The notes: generated by a model from the sequence alone, not told the origin. Shown: positions 36,778-47,347, numbered from the stretch's first letter. The stretch is 64,000 nt of DNA from Clostridium muellerianum (GCF_012926525.1 NZ_JABBNI010000067.1:124001-188000); one strand, 5' to 3'. Made by a program: numbers and translations.

Positions 36778-37962
36778 ATGTTTAAGTATTTCAATCCTGC
36801 ATGGGCAGAAATAAATATAGATAATGTAATTCATAATATTAAAGAAATAAGAAGAGTTGCTAAAAGTAAAGAAATAATAAGTGTAGTTAAAGCTGATGCT
36901 TATGGCCATGGAGCTGTAGAGTTAGCTCCTATATTACTCCAAAATGGAGCAGATAGATTAGCAGTAGCACTTCTTTCAGAAGCATTACAATTGAGGGAAA
37001 GTGGTGTTAAGGCACCTATTCTAATTTTTGGATACACTCCTTTAAAGTACGGTAAGGGTAAGATTTATGATAATGCAGCAGATATAATAAACAATGAATT
37101 AGAGGTTACTGTGCTTTCATATGACTATGCAAAGAAGTTGTCTAAAGTAGCTAAGGAATTAAATAAGAATGTAAAAGTTCATATAAAAGTTGATACTGGT
37201 ATGGGAAGAATAGGTTTTTTACCAACAGATGAAAGTGAACAAGAGATATATAAAATAAGTAAATTGCCTAATATAATAATTGAAGGGCTGTATTCACATT
37301 TTTCAACGGCAGATGAAAAAGATAAAAATTATAGCAATGAACAATTCAGAAGATATTTAAATTTTTATAACAAACTTAAAAATAGAGGGGTGAACATTAA
37401 TATAAAGCACATTGCCAATAGCGCAGCATTAATAGATTTGCCATATACTCATTTAGATGCAGTAAGACCAGGAATAGTAAATTACGGTTACTATCCTTCA
37501 GCAGATGTTAACCATGATATTATAAATTTGAAACCAACTATGACATTAAAGTGTAATGTTGTTGCTTGTAGAACCCTTAAAAAAGGTTCATATATTGGTT
37601 ATGGCAGAACCTTTAGAACTCTAAGAACAAGCCAAATAGCTACGCTTGGTATTGGATATGATGATGGGTATAACAGACTTTTATCAAATACTGGCAAAAT
37701 TATTGTAAGAGGAAAGAAAGCTCCTATAGTAGGGCGTATATGTATGGATATGTGTATGAGTGATGTAACAGGTATTGATGATGTAAAGGTTGGAGATGAA
37801 GTAATATTAATAGGAGAAAGTTCAGGTGAAAAAATAGCAGTAGAAGATTTGGCAGAATATATGGGAACTATCCCATATGAAGTAACTGCAAAGATAAGTA
37901 AAAGGGTTCCACGTCATTATATAAAGGACAATAAATTAGTGAAAATAGTAAATAAACAATAA
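36778..37962 (+). CDS. alr: Alanine racemase
   Basis: 394 aa from the ATG at 36778 (GTGGGTGAT upstream). PLP Lys38 in VVKADAYGHG, GMGRIGF, RPGIVNYGYYPS, catalytic Tyr in GIGYDDGYNR (about 294), and GRICMDMCMSDVT. It makes D-alanine for peptidoglycan. It follows the antibiotic-response module but is 80 bases away; a link through cell-wall stress is only a suggestion. Whether it is the housekeeping copy cannot be told. Confidence 0.95.
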   Translation: MFKYFNPAWAEINIDNVIHNIKEIRRVAKSKEIISVVKADAYGHGAVELAPILLQNGADRLAVALLSEALQLRESGVKAPILIFGYTPLKYGKGKIYDNAADIINNELEVTVLSYDYAKKLSKVAKELNKNVKVHIKVDTGMGRIGFLPTDESEQEIYKISKLPNIIIEGLYSHFSTADEKDKNYSNEQFRRYLNFYNKLKNRGVNINIKHIANSAALIDLPYTHLDAVRPGIVNYGYYPSADVNHDIINLKPTMTLKCNVVACRTLKKGSYIGYGRTFRTLRTSQIATLGIGYDDGYNRLLSNTGKIIVRGKKAPIVGRICMDMCMSDVTGIDDVKVGDEVILIGESSGEKIAVEDLAEYMGTIPYEVTAKISKRVPRHYIKDNKLVKIVNKQ

Positions 37963-37965
37963 TTA

Positions 37966-37996
37966 TAGAGGAATAGTATAGCTATTCCTCTATTTG
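37966..37996 (+). terminator. Terminator of alr
   Basis: AGAGGAATAG pairs with CTATTCCTCT around TATAG, followed by ATTTGCT. It lies directly after the alr stop. Confidence 0.75.
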
Positions 37997-38055
37997 CTAC
38001 ATGTTATGTAGATATTAACTTCATTTAAAATTAATTTATATATTTTAAATTTTAC

Positions 38056-39324
38056 TTAAATTAATTTTAATTTGTGTTTAGTTATTATATATCCAAGCAA
38101 TTGAATAATAAAATAGCATATTAATATTTTAACTGTTTTCATTATAAAATATATATTTATATTCAAAATATAAATATATAAAATACTGGCAAGTACTGTT
38201 AAAAACACATGTGAAAAGAATATTATTCTAAGTTTACATACTAGAAGCGCATTTATTTCTTCATCAATTAATCCAATACTATATAATTTGATTTTTTTAG
38301 ATTGCCAATTATAGAGATCTATTTTCATTTTAAAATATAGTATATTAGCAGAGGTAATAAAACTTAATAATACAATAAAAATATATATTAAATTAAAGGA
38401 AGAACCTCTAAAAAAATTGTAAACAGTAAAAAACATCTTTATATTAGGTATATCATAAATTCTGTGACTAATAATAAATGTGATATTTAAGAAGGCAATA
38501 AAGAAAATTGTAATTTTGTTATCTTTTAAAAAACTTTCTACTTCATTTATTAATAAAAGTTTCTTATAATAAAAATTTTTGCTTTTTCTAATGTAAATAA
38601 TAAATACTTTTGTGAAAATTAAGGATAGTATATATACTATCACTATACATATTAAACAATAATCAATATAATATTTAAAATGAAAGGCCACAACATTTCT
38701 TTCACTAAAGTTAATATAGATTATTATTAAAGTGAACAGCAATGTTTTTAACAGCTTATGTTTTTTAGAATGTACTACATAAAAATTTTCATTATTTGTA
38801 TTTGATAATGGTAAATTATCAATAAATTTAAATGTCCATAAAATGAATATGGTAGTAAGTAAAACACAGTATCCAATAGTAGCTATGTAAATAACTTTTT
38901 TGATTTGAAAATTAAAGGCATGAATTCCTGCTAATTTAAATATGAAAAGTACAATGATTTTTGAAAATACAATACCTAAGGTTAATCCTACAGAAACATA
39001 TATGATAAAAATCAAAGCATTTTCTATAAGAAGTAATACTTTAAGTTCATTACAGGTCATACCTAAAGTCAAAAATGTTGTAAATTCTTTTTGTCTACAT
39101 TTCATAAAAGAAATATACATAAAAATATTCCACAATGCTGTATTAAATACAGCAATTGATGGCAGTATAAAAATGCTTTCTTGTATAGATACTATTGCAT
39201 AGGAATTATATAGTGTCAATTCAACAAAGAAGAATACAGCTGAGAGAATCAAACAAAGTATATATACAAAATATTGATCAGAATTTAATTTTATAGTTTT
39301 TTTTAGCATTTCTCTAAAATTCAT
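38056..39324 (-). CDS. ABC permease, short BceB/FtsX-like
   Basis: 422 aa, about ten predicted membrane helices and very rich in Ile/Phe/Lys. The first unit (CRQKEFTTFLTLGMTCNELK then three helices) is FtsX-like. It is much shorter than BceB (about 640 aa) and lacks an obvious large extracellular domain, the usual sensor for bacitracin-like drugs. It follows the ATPase by three bases. Substrate recognition, if any, must differ from classic BceAB. Confidence 0.8.
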   Translation of the reverse strand: MNFREMLKKTIKLNSDQYFVYILCLILSAVFFFVELTLYNSYAIVSIQESIFILPSIAVFNTALWNIFMYISFMKCRQKEFTTFLTLGMTCNELKVLLLIENALIFIIYVSVGLTLGIVFSKIIVLFIFKLAGIHAFNFQIKKVIYIATIGYCVLLTTIFILWTFKFIDNLPLSNTNNENFYVVHSKKHKLLKTLLFTLIIIYINFSERNVVAFHFKYYIDYCLICIVIVYILSLIFTKVFIIYIRKSKNFYYKKLLLINEVESFLKDNKITIFFIAFLNITFIISHRIYDIPNIKMFFTVYNFFRGSSFNLIYIFIVLLSFITSANILYFKMKIDLYNWQSKKIKLYSIGLIDEEINALLVCKLRIIFFSHVFLTVLASILYIYILNINIYFIMKTVKILICYFIIQLLGYIITKHKLKLI

Positions 39325-39327
39325 ATG

Positions 39328-40080
39328 TCATTCACCACTAATAACTGATAAAGTATCTAGTATTCTATTGAAAAAAGCACCTTGCTCTCCCTTACTGTAT
39401 ATATCTACAAATATTCTGCCGGACTTTAAGAAAAGCACTCGCTTGCAGCAGCTGGCAGCATATATATCATGTGTAACCATGAGAATTGTTGCTTTTCTCT
39501 CTTCGTTCAACATTTGCAGATGTTTCATAAAGTTCTTGGAGGTATTGGGGTCAAGACTGCCTGTTGGTTCATCTGCCAAAATAATGCAAGGATCATTTAT
39601 TAAAGCCCTACAAGCAGCTGCTCTTTGTTGTTCACCTATTGATACATTATATGGATACTTGTTTCTTATGTCATATATATTAAAAAGTGTAAAATATTCT
39701 TTTATTTTTTTATCAATGCTTGAAGTTGATGTTCCTTTAAATATAAGAGGAAGAATGGCATTTTCTTCTAGAGTGATGTTATCAAGAAGATTAAAGTTTT
39801 GAAATATAATTCCTAAATTTTCACGCCTAAAAATAGATTTTTCTTTCTTACTTAAGGAAGTTATATATTTATTCATTATTTTTACTGTTCCACTATTAGG
39901 TTTATCAATACCAGACAGTATATTAAGCAAAGTTGTTTTACCACTTCCGGATTGTCCCATGATAGCAGTGAACTCACCATTTTCAATACTTAAATTTATA
40001 CCATTTAATACATTACAAGGATCAAGCTCTAAATTTTCTCCATATACTTTAACAATATTTTCAGCACACAAAACTTCCAT
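39328..40080 (-). CDS. ABC transporter ATPase (BceA-like)
   Basis: 250 aa. Walker A MGQSGSGKTT, Q-loop FQNFNL, signature VSIGEQQRAAACRA, Walker B IILADEPTGSLD and MVTHD. In the signature, Ile replaces the usual second Ser/Gly residue (SIGEQ against SGGEQ/SKGEQ), a small departure. Order in the operon is regulator, kinase, ATPase, permease, as in Bce-type modules. Confidence 0.92.
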   Translation of the reverse strand: MEVLCAENIVKVYGENLELDPCNVLNGINLSIENGEFTAIMGQSGSGKTTLLNILSGIDKPNSGTVKIMNKYITSLSKKEKSIFRRENLGIIFQNFNLLDNITLEENAILPLIFKGTSTSSIDKKIKEYFTLFNIYDIRNKYPYNVSIGEQQRAAACRALINDPCIILADEPTGSLDPNTSKNFMKHLQMLNEERKATILMVTHDIYAASCCKRVLFLKSGRIFVDIYSKGEQGAFFNRILDTLSVISGE

Positions 40081-40098
40081 TGTATCACTCCAATGTGT

Positions 40099-41130
40099 TT
40101 AGATTTTTGATGGGTAAATAATTGAAACGGTAGTTCCTTTATTGAATTCAGATTCTACTAGAATATTATGATTTAATTTTTTGGATATTAATTTACATAT
40201 ATATAGTCCTATACCTGTAGCATCATTTACCTTTCTACCATTTTCACCAGTGAAAAATGGTTCAAAGATTCTTTTTATATCATAGCTGGGGATTCCAATA
40301 CCTTCATCCCTAATTATTAATTTTGTTTCTTTATGATTTATGTATATGTTAAAATATATGTATTTTTTTTCTTTATTCATTGCAGAATACTTAATAGCAT
40401 TTGATATAATTTGTTCAAGTATAAATTTATTCCATTTTTTATCTGTAATTATGGGTGCCTTTTCGTACTTAAAATCTATTTTAGGAAATATATTGTTGTA
40501 AATAAAATTACTTTTTTTACTGTTAATCACTTCTCTTAATAATGAAACTAAGTTTAGTGTTTCAGGGGAATAATCTTTTGAAAAGTCACTTAATCTGCTA
40601 ATATTTAGAACTTGTTCCAGCCCGTTTTTGACTTTATCATTTTCTTGTTTTATATCGAAAAACAATTTTAGTACATTTAATTCATTTGAATTAGAGTTTA
40701 TGTCTTTGTTTGCCTTTTGTATAATAAGATCAATTATTGAAACAGGTGTTTTTATGTTATGAATCCATTGAGATAAAAAATATTTATTTTCTGTATTTTG
40801 TGCATAAATTGAACTAATTTTATTTGTATAATTTTCGTGAATTTTAAGTATAGCTTTAGAAGCTTCTTTTTGTTCATTTGTTTTGAAATTTAAATTAAAA
40901 TATCTATTTTCTATACCTTCATTAAGATTTCTATTAAATTTATAATACTTAATCCATTCATTTAATATTATAAATAAGTAAAGAATTATAGAGAGTAAAA
41001 GGGGATATAGTAAATCAATTTGAGTACACAATAAATAAACATAGAGAAGAATTAAAATTGTATTAATAAAATATCCAATAGTAAAGTTAAGCTTGTCTTT
41101 TATAAAATTTACTAATATTTTTTTCTCCAT
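40099..41130 (-). CDS. Intramembrane-sensing histidine kinase (BceS-like)
   Basis: 343 aa from the ATG at 41130, placed seven bases after GGAG. Two close membrane helices in residues 15-57 with a very short outer loop, as in BceS. Phospho-acceptor His124 in SQWIHNIKTPVS, HATPase with IIRDEGIGIPSYDI and GIGLYICKLI. Such kinases sense by contact with their ABC transporter. Starts two bases after the regulator stop. Confidence 0.93.
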   Translation of the reverse strand: MEKKILVNFIKDKLNFTIGYFINTILILLYVYLLCTQIDLLYPLLLSIILYLFIILNEWIKYYKFNRNLNEGIENRYFNLNFKTNEQKEASKAILKIHENYTNKISSIYAQNTENKYFLSQWIHNIKTPVSIIDLIIQKANKDINSNSNELNVLKLFFDIKQENDKVKNGLEQVLNISRLSDFSKDYSPETLNLVSLLREVINSKKSNFIYNNIFPKIDFKYEKAPIITDKKWNKFILEQIISNAIKYSAMNKEKKYIYFNIYINHKETKLIIRDEGIGIPSYDIKRIFEPFFTGENGRKVNDATGIGLYICKLISKKLNHNILVESEFNKGTTVSIIYPSKI

Positions 41131-41132
41131 AT

Positions 41133-41831
41133 TCAATCTCCATTATTGCAATTACACTGAAATATATATCCTACACCCCTTTTGGTTGATATAATTTCAT
41201 TAACACCTAAACCTTTAAGTTTATTTCTTATTCTTGTTATATTAACTGTCAAAGTGTTATCATCTACAAAAGTAATATCATCCCAAAGTTCTTCTAAAAG
41301 TTCTTCTCTGCTTACTATTTTATTTTCATTTTTTATAAGTATATTTAAAAGCTTGAATTCATTTTTACTAAGTTCAATTTTAATATCGTTATAAAGAAGA
41401 TCAAAAGTATCCTTATTAAGTTTAATACCTCCAATGCTTTCAACCATAGTTGATTCAACTGCATATTCACCATAAACTCTTCTTATTTCTGCCTGTATTT
41501 TAGCAAGTAGAAAGTCAAAGTTAAAAGGTTTTACAACATAGTCATCTGCACCTAATTCAAGACCTCGTATTTGTTCTTCATGACTATCTCTTGAAGAAAT
41601 AATAATTACAGGCACTTTTGAAGTTCGTCTAAGGGTTTTACATAATTGGAATCCATCATAATAGGGTAAGTTTATGTCTAAAAGAATTAAATCAGCTTTT
41701 GATCTTTCTAATTCCATTTCTATATTTCTAAAATTTTGTATATGAATAGTTTCATATTTATATTTTTGAAGATACTCGGCTATAAGCTTGTCTAGCTTAA
41801 TATCGTCTTCAATAACAAGTATCTTATACAA
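41133..41831 (-). CDS. OmpR-family response regulator (BceR-like)
   Basis: 232 aa from a TTG start after AAAGGAGG. Receiver with Asp52 (LILLDINLPYYDG), switch IISSRD and Lys in VVKPF; winged helix ending STKRGVGYIF. First gene of a four-gene Bce-type operon on the minus strand. A broken serine-hydrolase gene lies upstream on the same strand. Confidence 0.94.
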   Translation of the reverse strand: MYKILVIEDDIKLDKLIAEYLQKYKYETIHIQNFRNIEMELERSKADLILLDINLPYYDGFQLCKTLRRTSKVPVIIISSRDSHEEQIRGLELGADDYVVKPFNFDFLLAKIQAEIRRVYGEYAVESTMVESIGGIKLNKDTFDLLYNDIKIELSKNEFKLLNILIKNENKIVSREELLEELWDDITFVDDNTLTVNITRIRNKLKGLGVNEIISTKRGVGYIFQCNCNNGD

Positions 41832-41969
41832 AACTGCTTCCTCCTTTTATAACATATATATTATGGTAATCTTACTATAATATATCATAATTCAATTTTA
41901 GAAGAAAGAAGCATCAGATTATTTTTAATTAAGATAAAGTTTGCTTATAATAAGTATTTGGGATTTTTA

Positions 41970-43919
41970 TTAAAACTTGAATCCTAAGAGATTCCAATAA
42001 TTTAGGAAAACGCTGAAAATCAAGAATACACAACAGATTACTATAGTACACACATTTTTACTAAAATCAGTTTTTTCCTTATTCCAGTACACACATGTTG
42101 AAATTAGCAATCCTAAGCTAAATATAGTAGTTACTATTGGAATAATTAAAAGACGTTTAATTGCAGGCAACAAGTCTGGTACAAAAGGTAGTGCAGAGAA
42201 TAATGCAATACCTTCTTTAGCCATTCCAAGTAAAAATATTAAATTTAGAATGGATACAGAAAATATAATCCATCTACAGTATTTAAAACGTACAGGTTCT
42301 TCAACTATTTTTTTCTTAAATTTCAATAAAATCATTATGATGGACATAAATAAAAACAATACTGAAAAAATCATAAAAATTATTTTGTGTAATGCAGGAT
42401 TTTCATACCATTTAACTTTTTCAAAAGCAGCTGACGAACCAGCAGTAAGGAGATAGGATATATTTCCTTGTTCATTTGCTTGAAAAGTAAGAGTATCTCC
42501 TTTTTTAACATTTCTAAAGATAAGGGGTTCTATTTCCTTATAAATATCTTCTCCACCAGGATATTTTAAAATTAACGTATCTGATTTATTTCCTATTTGC
42601 AAAGTTGGAGTGAAAAGTAATATTAGTTTACCCAGTTCATTTTTGGGATATCTAATAGATTGATAAGTTCCTTCTAATTTTTTTAAATCGCTTTTAGTAA
42701 AATTATTATCAGTACTTTTGGTAATTTGTGGTTTAGTTTGAGGATAGTATTTATTAATGAACTGCATTGATATGCTGCTGCATACACTAGCTCCACTATT
42801 ACCGTTAGTTGAAATAAAAAAACCTAGACTATCTTCAGGTATTAAATTTAAGACACTGTTAAAACCATAATTATTTCCACCTTGACTTAATACCTTTACT
42901 CCATTTATATAATTTTCTGTAAGACCATAGCAAACACCAGGAATATTTTTATCTAGAGGAAAGTGCTTTTTGTGCATATCATCTATAGTATCCTTATTTA
43001 ATATTGAAGTATTGCCATAGCCATAAGTACCATGATTTAAATGTGCAATCATAAATTTTGCCATATCATCTCCAGTAGTTTTCAATCCGCCAGCAGGTGA
43101 AAGTACTTCACCATAAATAGGTATTTTTTTATTTCAAGAAAAACTACTGTTAGTCATGTTAAGAGGCTTTAATATGTTATCTTCAATGTATTTATTAAAA
43201 GGTACACCAGTTATACTTTCCACTGCGTATCCAGCTACAGACATACCATAATTACTGTATTGAGGAATTTCACCAGGTTCCCTAATTATAGGACGAGGGC
43301 GAGATATTAAATTATCTTTAAGTGATTTTTCTTGTAAATAACTTTCTATTTGAGATTCTTTAATAAATTTTTCATCGAAGCCAGCTGTATGAGTTAAAAG
43401 ATTATTAAGTGTTACAGGTTTTGAATATTTATTATCAATTTTGAAATCTTTTAAATATTTATTTACATCTTCATTTAGATTTACCTTGTCCTTTTCCTTT
43501 AACTGCATAACAGCTGTAGCTGTGAAAGTTTTTGAAACGGAAGCTGCTCTAAAAACTGTTGTTTTAGGATCAACAGGTGTTTTTTTATTCAAATCTGAAT
43601 ACCCATATCCTTTTTCAAAAATAACTTTATTATCTTTAACAACAGTAAAAACTGCTCCAGGTACATTAAATTTTTTTAATTGTTCATTAAACATCTTATC
43701 TGCAAAGTTTTCTATGCTATCTTTATTTAAAGATTCTTTATTGCTTTCTCCTAATAAAGGTATAGAACTTTCTTGATTATTACCTTTTGCAGAAACGGTT
43801 TCTTTAGCATTTAAAAAATGATATATAGTAACTGCAGGAAAACAAAAAATAGGGAAAACATAGGCTACAAGTGTAAAGATAATTATAAATGTTCTTATAT
43901 AAGTTATAATTTTTTTCAT
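41970..43919 (-). pseudogene. Serine hydrolase (beta-lactamase/PBP4*-like) interrupted by an in-frame TGA
   Basis: One frame of about 649 codons from an ATG at 43919 (AGGAGG upstream) to 41970, broken only by TGA at 43134-43136. First part: signal/membrane helix, then the beta-lactamase fold with SVSK (the SxxK motif in AASVSKTFTATAVM) and YSNYG (YxN). After the TGA: LSPAGGLKTTGDDMAKFMIAH, a C-terminal domain and four membrane helices. The stretch between NMTNSSFS and LSPAGGL is about 20 residues shorter than usual, so a small deletion may accompany the stop. Both halves stay coding-like, so the damage is recent or an artefact. Confidence 0.75.
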
Positions 43920-44182
43920 AGTATTAACCTCCTAAAGTTTTTTTCACATACTTTGTGTAAATCTAACTGTTTCAAATGTAAATAAAGTTTCTTGTATCAG
44001 ACAATTAAATTTTATATGAATTAAAAAAGAGAAGAAATTGATTTATATTAAAAAACCTTACAATTTTGTAAGAGTTCAGATGAATGAGAGAAATGTAAAA
44101 AGAACAAATCATACTATGAGTCGTCTTTTAATAGTGTATGAAATTGGATATAATAGAAACAGAGTATTGATGAAAGTAAGTG

Positions 44183-45949
44183 ATGAAGAGAGAAGGTGAA
44201 TTAAATGAAAAAAATATACAAATAGGAACATCAGATTTTAAGGAATTAATAGAAGGCAATAATTATTTTATAGACAAAAGTTTATTAATAAAAGAATTTA
44301 TAGAAAATGGTGCCAAAATAATATTGACACCAAGACCTAGAAGGTTTGGAAAGACGCTAAATTTAAGTATGCTTAAATACTTTTTTGATATAAGGACTAA
44401 GGAAGAAACTAAAGATTTATTTAAAGGCTTAAAAATAGAAAAGGAAAAGGAAATAATGAAGCTTCAGGGGCAGTATCCTGTTATTTTCATTACTTTTAAA
44501 AATCAAAAACATATATCCTTTGAAAATTTTGAAGATGGAATAAAAGTTCTGTTATCAAATTTGTATAAAGAGCATGAATATTTACTAGATAGTGATAAAC
44601 TATCTGAATTTGATAAAAATGATTTTAAAGAAATAATTTTAAGAAAAGCTTCTATAGGAAATGTATCAGAAGCAATAAGCTCTCTTATGGGGTATATGAA
44701 CAAGCATTATGGAAGAAAGGTAATGCTATTTATAGATGAGTATGATGTACCAATACAAGAAGGTTATATTAATAAAGGAAACCCGACTTACATACGTTCG
44801 CTGGGTGCGTTCGAGGAGCCAAATGCAAGATTTGGACTCTCACAGCATGATGAAATGATAACCTTAATAAGAAATTTATTAACAGCGGCTTTAAAGGATA
44901 ATCCATATATTGAAAAGTCATTAATAACTGGAATCCTTAGAATTGCTAAGGAAAGTATTTTTTCAGGATTAAATAATCTACAAGTAAATACAATATTAAG
45001 TTTCAAGTTTAATGATAAGTTTGGATTCACAGAAGAAGAATTAAAACATCTTGTAGAATATTACAATTTAAAGGGGAAAAGTGAAGATATAAAAACTTGG
45101 TACAATGGATATATTTTTGGAGGAAAAGTAATATATAATCCTTGGTCTGTTTTAAATTATATTGATAATAATGAAGCTGGATTTATGCCATATTGGATTA
45201 ACAGTAGTAGTAATGATTTAATTAAAAAGCTGCTACTAAAGGGCGATAGAGATATTAAACTTGAGCTAGAAGAGCTTATAGAGGGTAATTCTATAAATAA
45301 ATCGGTTGATGATACTATAGTAATGCAAGAAGTTGAAGATTCTAATCAAAATATTTGGAGCTTTTTACTCATGAGCGGATACTTAAAAGCTGTAAATACA
45401 GAAAATATAGAGGGGATTTTAAATTGTAAGCTTAAAATTCCTAATAAAGAAGTACTTATTTTTTATAGAAGTTTAATTAAAAAGTGGTTTCAAGAAACTA
45501 TGACTAGTCAAAAGTATGAATTAATGTTAAATATGCTTATAACTGGTGAAATAGATATTTTTGCAGGAATATTTAAGCAGTTTGTAATTAATAATCTAAG
45601 TTATTTTGATGTATCAGGAACGGAGCCTGAAAAAGTATATCATGCTTTTGTACTTGGAATGCTCATATCACTTTCGGAAAATTATGAGGTTAAATCTAAC
45701 AAAGAAAGTGGATATGGAAGATATGATGTAATGCTAGTTCCAAAGGATATATCTAAAATTGGAATTGTTATGGAATTTAAGAAAATAGATGATTTTTTGA
45801 GTACAACAATAGAAGAGGCAACAAAAGCTGCTTTAAAACAAATAAATGATATGAAATATGCAGATGAACTTGTCAATAGAGGGATAAAAGATATAATTAA
45901 GCTTGCCATTGTGTTTAAAGGAAAAAAAGTTGAGATTACTAAGAGCTAG
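44183..45949 (+). CDS. AAA-ATPase-like / PD-(D/E)XK nuclease-fold protein
   Basis: 588 aa (AAA-ATPase_like plus PDDEXK_9 families). IQIGTSDFKELIEGNNYFID, PRRFGKTLNLSML (modified Walker A) and MLFIDEYDVPI (Walker B) are clear; the C-terminal nuclease-like part has YGRYDVMLVP and GIVMEFKK (E-x-K). Two oddities. The best ribosome site (AAGGTG) serves an ATG at 44205 that is one base out of frame beside an A7 run; A8 would give MKKNIQIGTSDF. And residues about 200-222 (around YIRSLGAFEEPNARFG) are a GC-rich insertion. Function of the family is unproven. Confidence 0.8.
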   Translation: MKREGELNEKNIQIGTSDFKELIEGNNYFIDKSLLIKEFIENGAKIILTPRPRRFGKTLNLSMLKYFFDIRTKEETKDLFKGLKIEKEKEIMKLQGQYPVIFITFKNQKHISFENFEDGIKVLLSNLYKEHEYLLDSDKLSEFDKNDFKEIILRKASIGNVSEAISSLMGYMNKHYGRKVMLFIDEYDVPIQEGYINKGNPTYIRSLGAFEEPNARFGLSQHDEMITLIRNLLTAALKDNPYIEKSLITGILRIAKESIFSGLNNLQVNTILSFKFNDKFGFTEEELKHLVEYYNLKGKSEDIKTWYNGYIFGGKVIYNPWSVLNYIDNNEAGFMPYWINSSSNDLIKKLLLKGDRDIKLELEELIEGNSINKSVDDTIVMQEVEDSNQNIWSFLLMSGYLKAVNTENIEGILNCKLKIPNKEVLIFYRSLIKKWFQETMTSQKYELMLNMLITGEIDIFAGIFKQFVINNLSYFDVSGTEPEKVYHAFVLGMLISLSENYEVKSNKESGYGRYDVMLVPKDISKIGIVMEFKKIDDFLSTTIEEATKAALKQINDMKYADELVNRGIKDIIKLAIVFKGKKVEITKS

Positions 45950-46231
45950 TATTAGTTAACGGTAGGTTTGTCAAAATATAAAGATGTTTTCAGTATAAAA
46001 TGAGTAAGCAATATTATTAGAATGAAAAGTCTATGCCAAGAAGTCATCATTAAAAAGTATATATGACTTTAATACGATAAATACACTAATACAAAATTAA
46101 ATGAAAGTTCTATTGAGATAAAAGTAGGAAAAAGACTTATTATCAATGAAAGATATACAATATATGCATGTGGTAAATTTTATGATATTATGAAAAATGT
46201 ACAACTTAATTTACTATGAGGGAGTGATTGC

Positions 46232-47347
46232 ATGACAGAGAAAATGTTAAAGCCTCCTGTGGAGGTTTTATATAAGGAAGAACTTGCAGCTTTAAAGAAA
46301 AATGATGATGGTATTAAGCCTAATAATTGGATTTTATCACCAAAGGCTGTTAGAAAGTTTATACTAGGAAGTTCAGAACCTTTAACTTATAAGAATAAAA
46401 CTGTACATATAAATAAAAAGTTTTTTGGAAATGATTCATTAGTTGAAAGGTGTATTATAACCCTTGCTGGCAATAGGGGATTAATGCTAGTTGGAGAGCC
46501 TGGTACTGCAAAGACCATGTTATCCGAACTTTTATCTGCAGCTATATGTGGATATAGTAACAATACTGTTCAAGGTACAGCTGGTACTACAGAGGACTTA
46601 ATTAAATATTCCTGGAATTATGCTATGCTTTTAGCTAAAGGGCCAACCTTAGAAGCATTAGTAAAAGCACCATTATTTGTTGGAATGGAAAAAGGTATTA
46701 TCACAAGATTTGAGGAAATAACAAGGTGTCCTTCTGAAATTCAAGATAGCTTAATAAGCATATTAAGTGATAAAGTATTGAACATACCAGAGCTTGGAGA
46801 AAGTGAAGGACTTTTATTTGCAAAGCCTGGCTTTAATGTTATTGGTACTGCCAATACTCGTGATAAAGGTGTCAATGAAATGAGCAGTGCATTAAAAAGA
46901 AGATTTAACTTTGAAACCATATTTCCAATAAAGGATGTTTCTCTTGAAGCTAAGATTATAACAAACGAAGTGAAAAAACTTACATCCCAAAACAATGTAC
47001 AAATGGAAGTGGATGAAGATGTAGCAAATCTTTTAGCTTCAACTTTTCATGAATTAAGAGAAGGAATATCTTCTAATGGAATAAGAATAGACAAACCTTC
47101 TTCAGTAATGAGTACTGCAGAAGCTGTGTCTGTTTACTATCAGACTATGATGACATCCTATTATTATGGGGATTCTAAAATAAGTTTGGATTCCATAGTT
47201 CAAAATTTAATGGGTGCTGCTTTAAAAGAAAGTAGAGATGATCTTGAAAAATTAAAAAGTTATTTTAATGTTGTTGTAAAATCAAAAGCTGTAGAAGGTG
47301 GTAGTTTATGGGAGAAATATTACGAAGCAAGGAAATGGATAAAATAG
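46232..47347 (+). CDS. MoxR-type AAA+ ATPase (YehL-like)
   Basis: 371 aa. Walker A GEPGTAKT (88-95), Walker B-type FEEI in IITRFEEITRCP, sensor 1 Asn in IGTANTRDKGVNEM, Arg finger pair in LKRRFNFE. MoxR ATPases remodel proteins with a VWA partner, here the gene at 49719. The layout MoxR, DUF5682, VWA, SWIM matches E. coli yehL-yehM-yehP-yehQ. Ribosome site GAGGGAGTGAT. The next gene starts 40 bases inside its 3' end. Confidence 0.92.
   Translation: MTEKMLKPPVEVLYKEELAALKKNDDGIKPNNWILSPKAVRKFILGSSEPLTYKNKTVHINKKFFGNDSLVERCIITLAGNRGLMLVGEPGTAKTMLSELLSAAICGYSNNTVQGTAGTTEDLIKYSWNYAMLLAKGPTLEALVKAPLFVGMEKGIITRFEEITRCPSEIQDSLISILSDKVLNIPELGESEGLLFAKPGFNVIGTANTRDKGVNEMSSALKRRFNFETIFPIKDVSLEAKIITNEVKKLTSQNNVQMEVDEDVANLLASTFHELREGISSNGIRIDKPSSVMSTAEAVSVYYQTMMTSYYYGDSKISLDSIVQNLMGAALKESRDDLEKLKSYFNVVVKSKAVEGGSLWEKYYEARKWIK

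Noticed and set aside
43134-43136. In-frame TGA as a selenocysteine codon in the serine hydrolase
   Set aside because: The site is not a catalytic or metal position of the fold, no SECIS-like hairpin is evident right after it, and the linker around it looks deleted; a nonsense change is simpler.
46030-46210. Possible gene remnant (KLNESSIEIKVGKRLIINER) before the MoxR gene
   Set aside because: The frame is stop-free for about 45 codons but has no start or ribosome site and no family I recognise; 45950-46231 left as intergenic.
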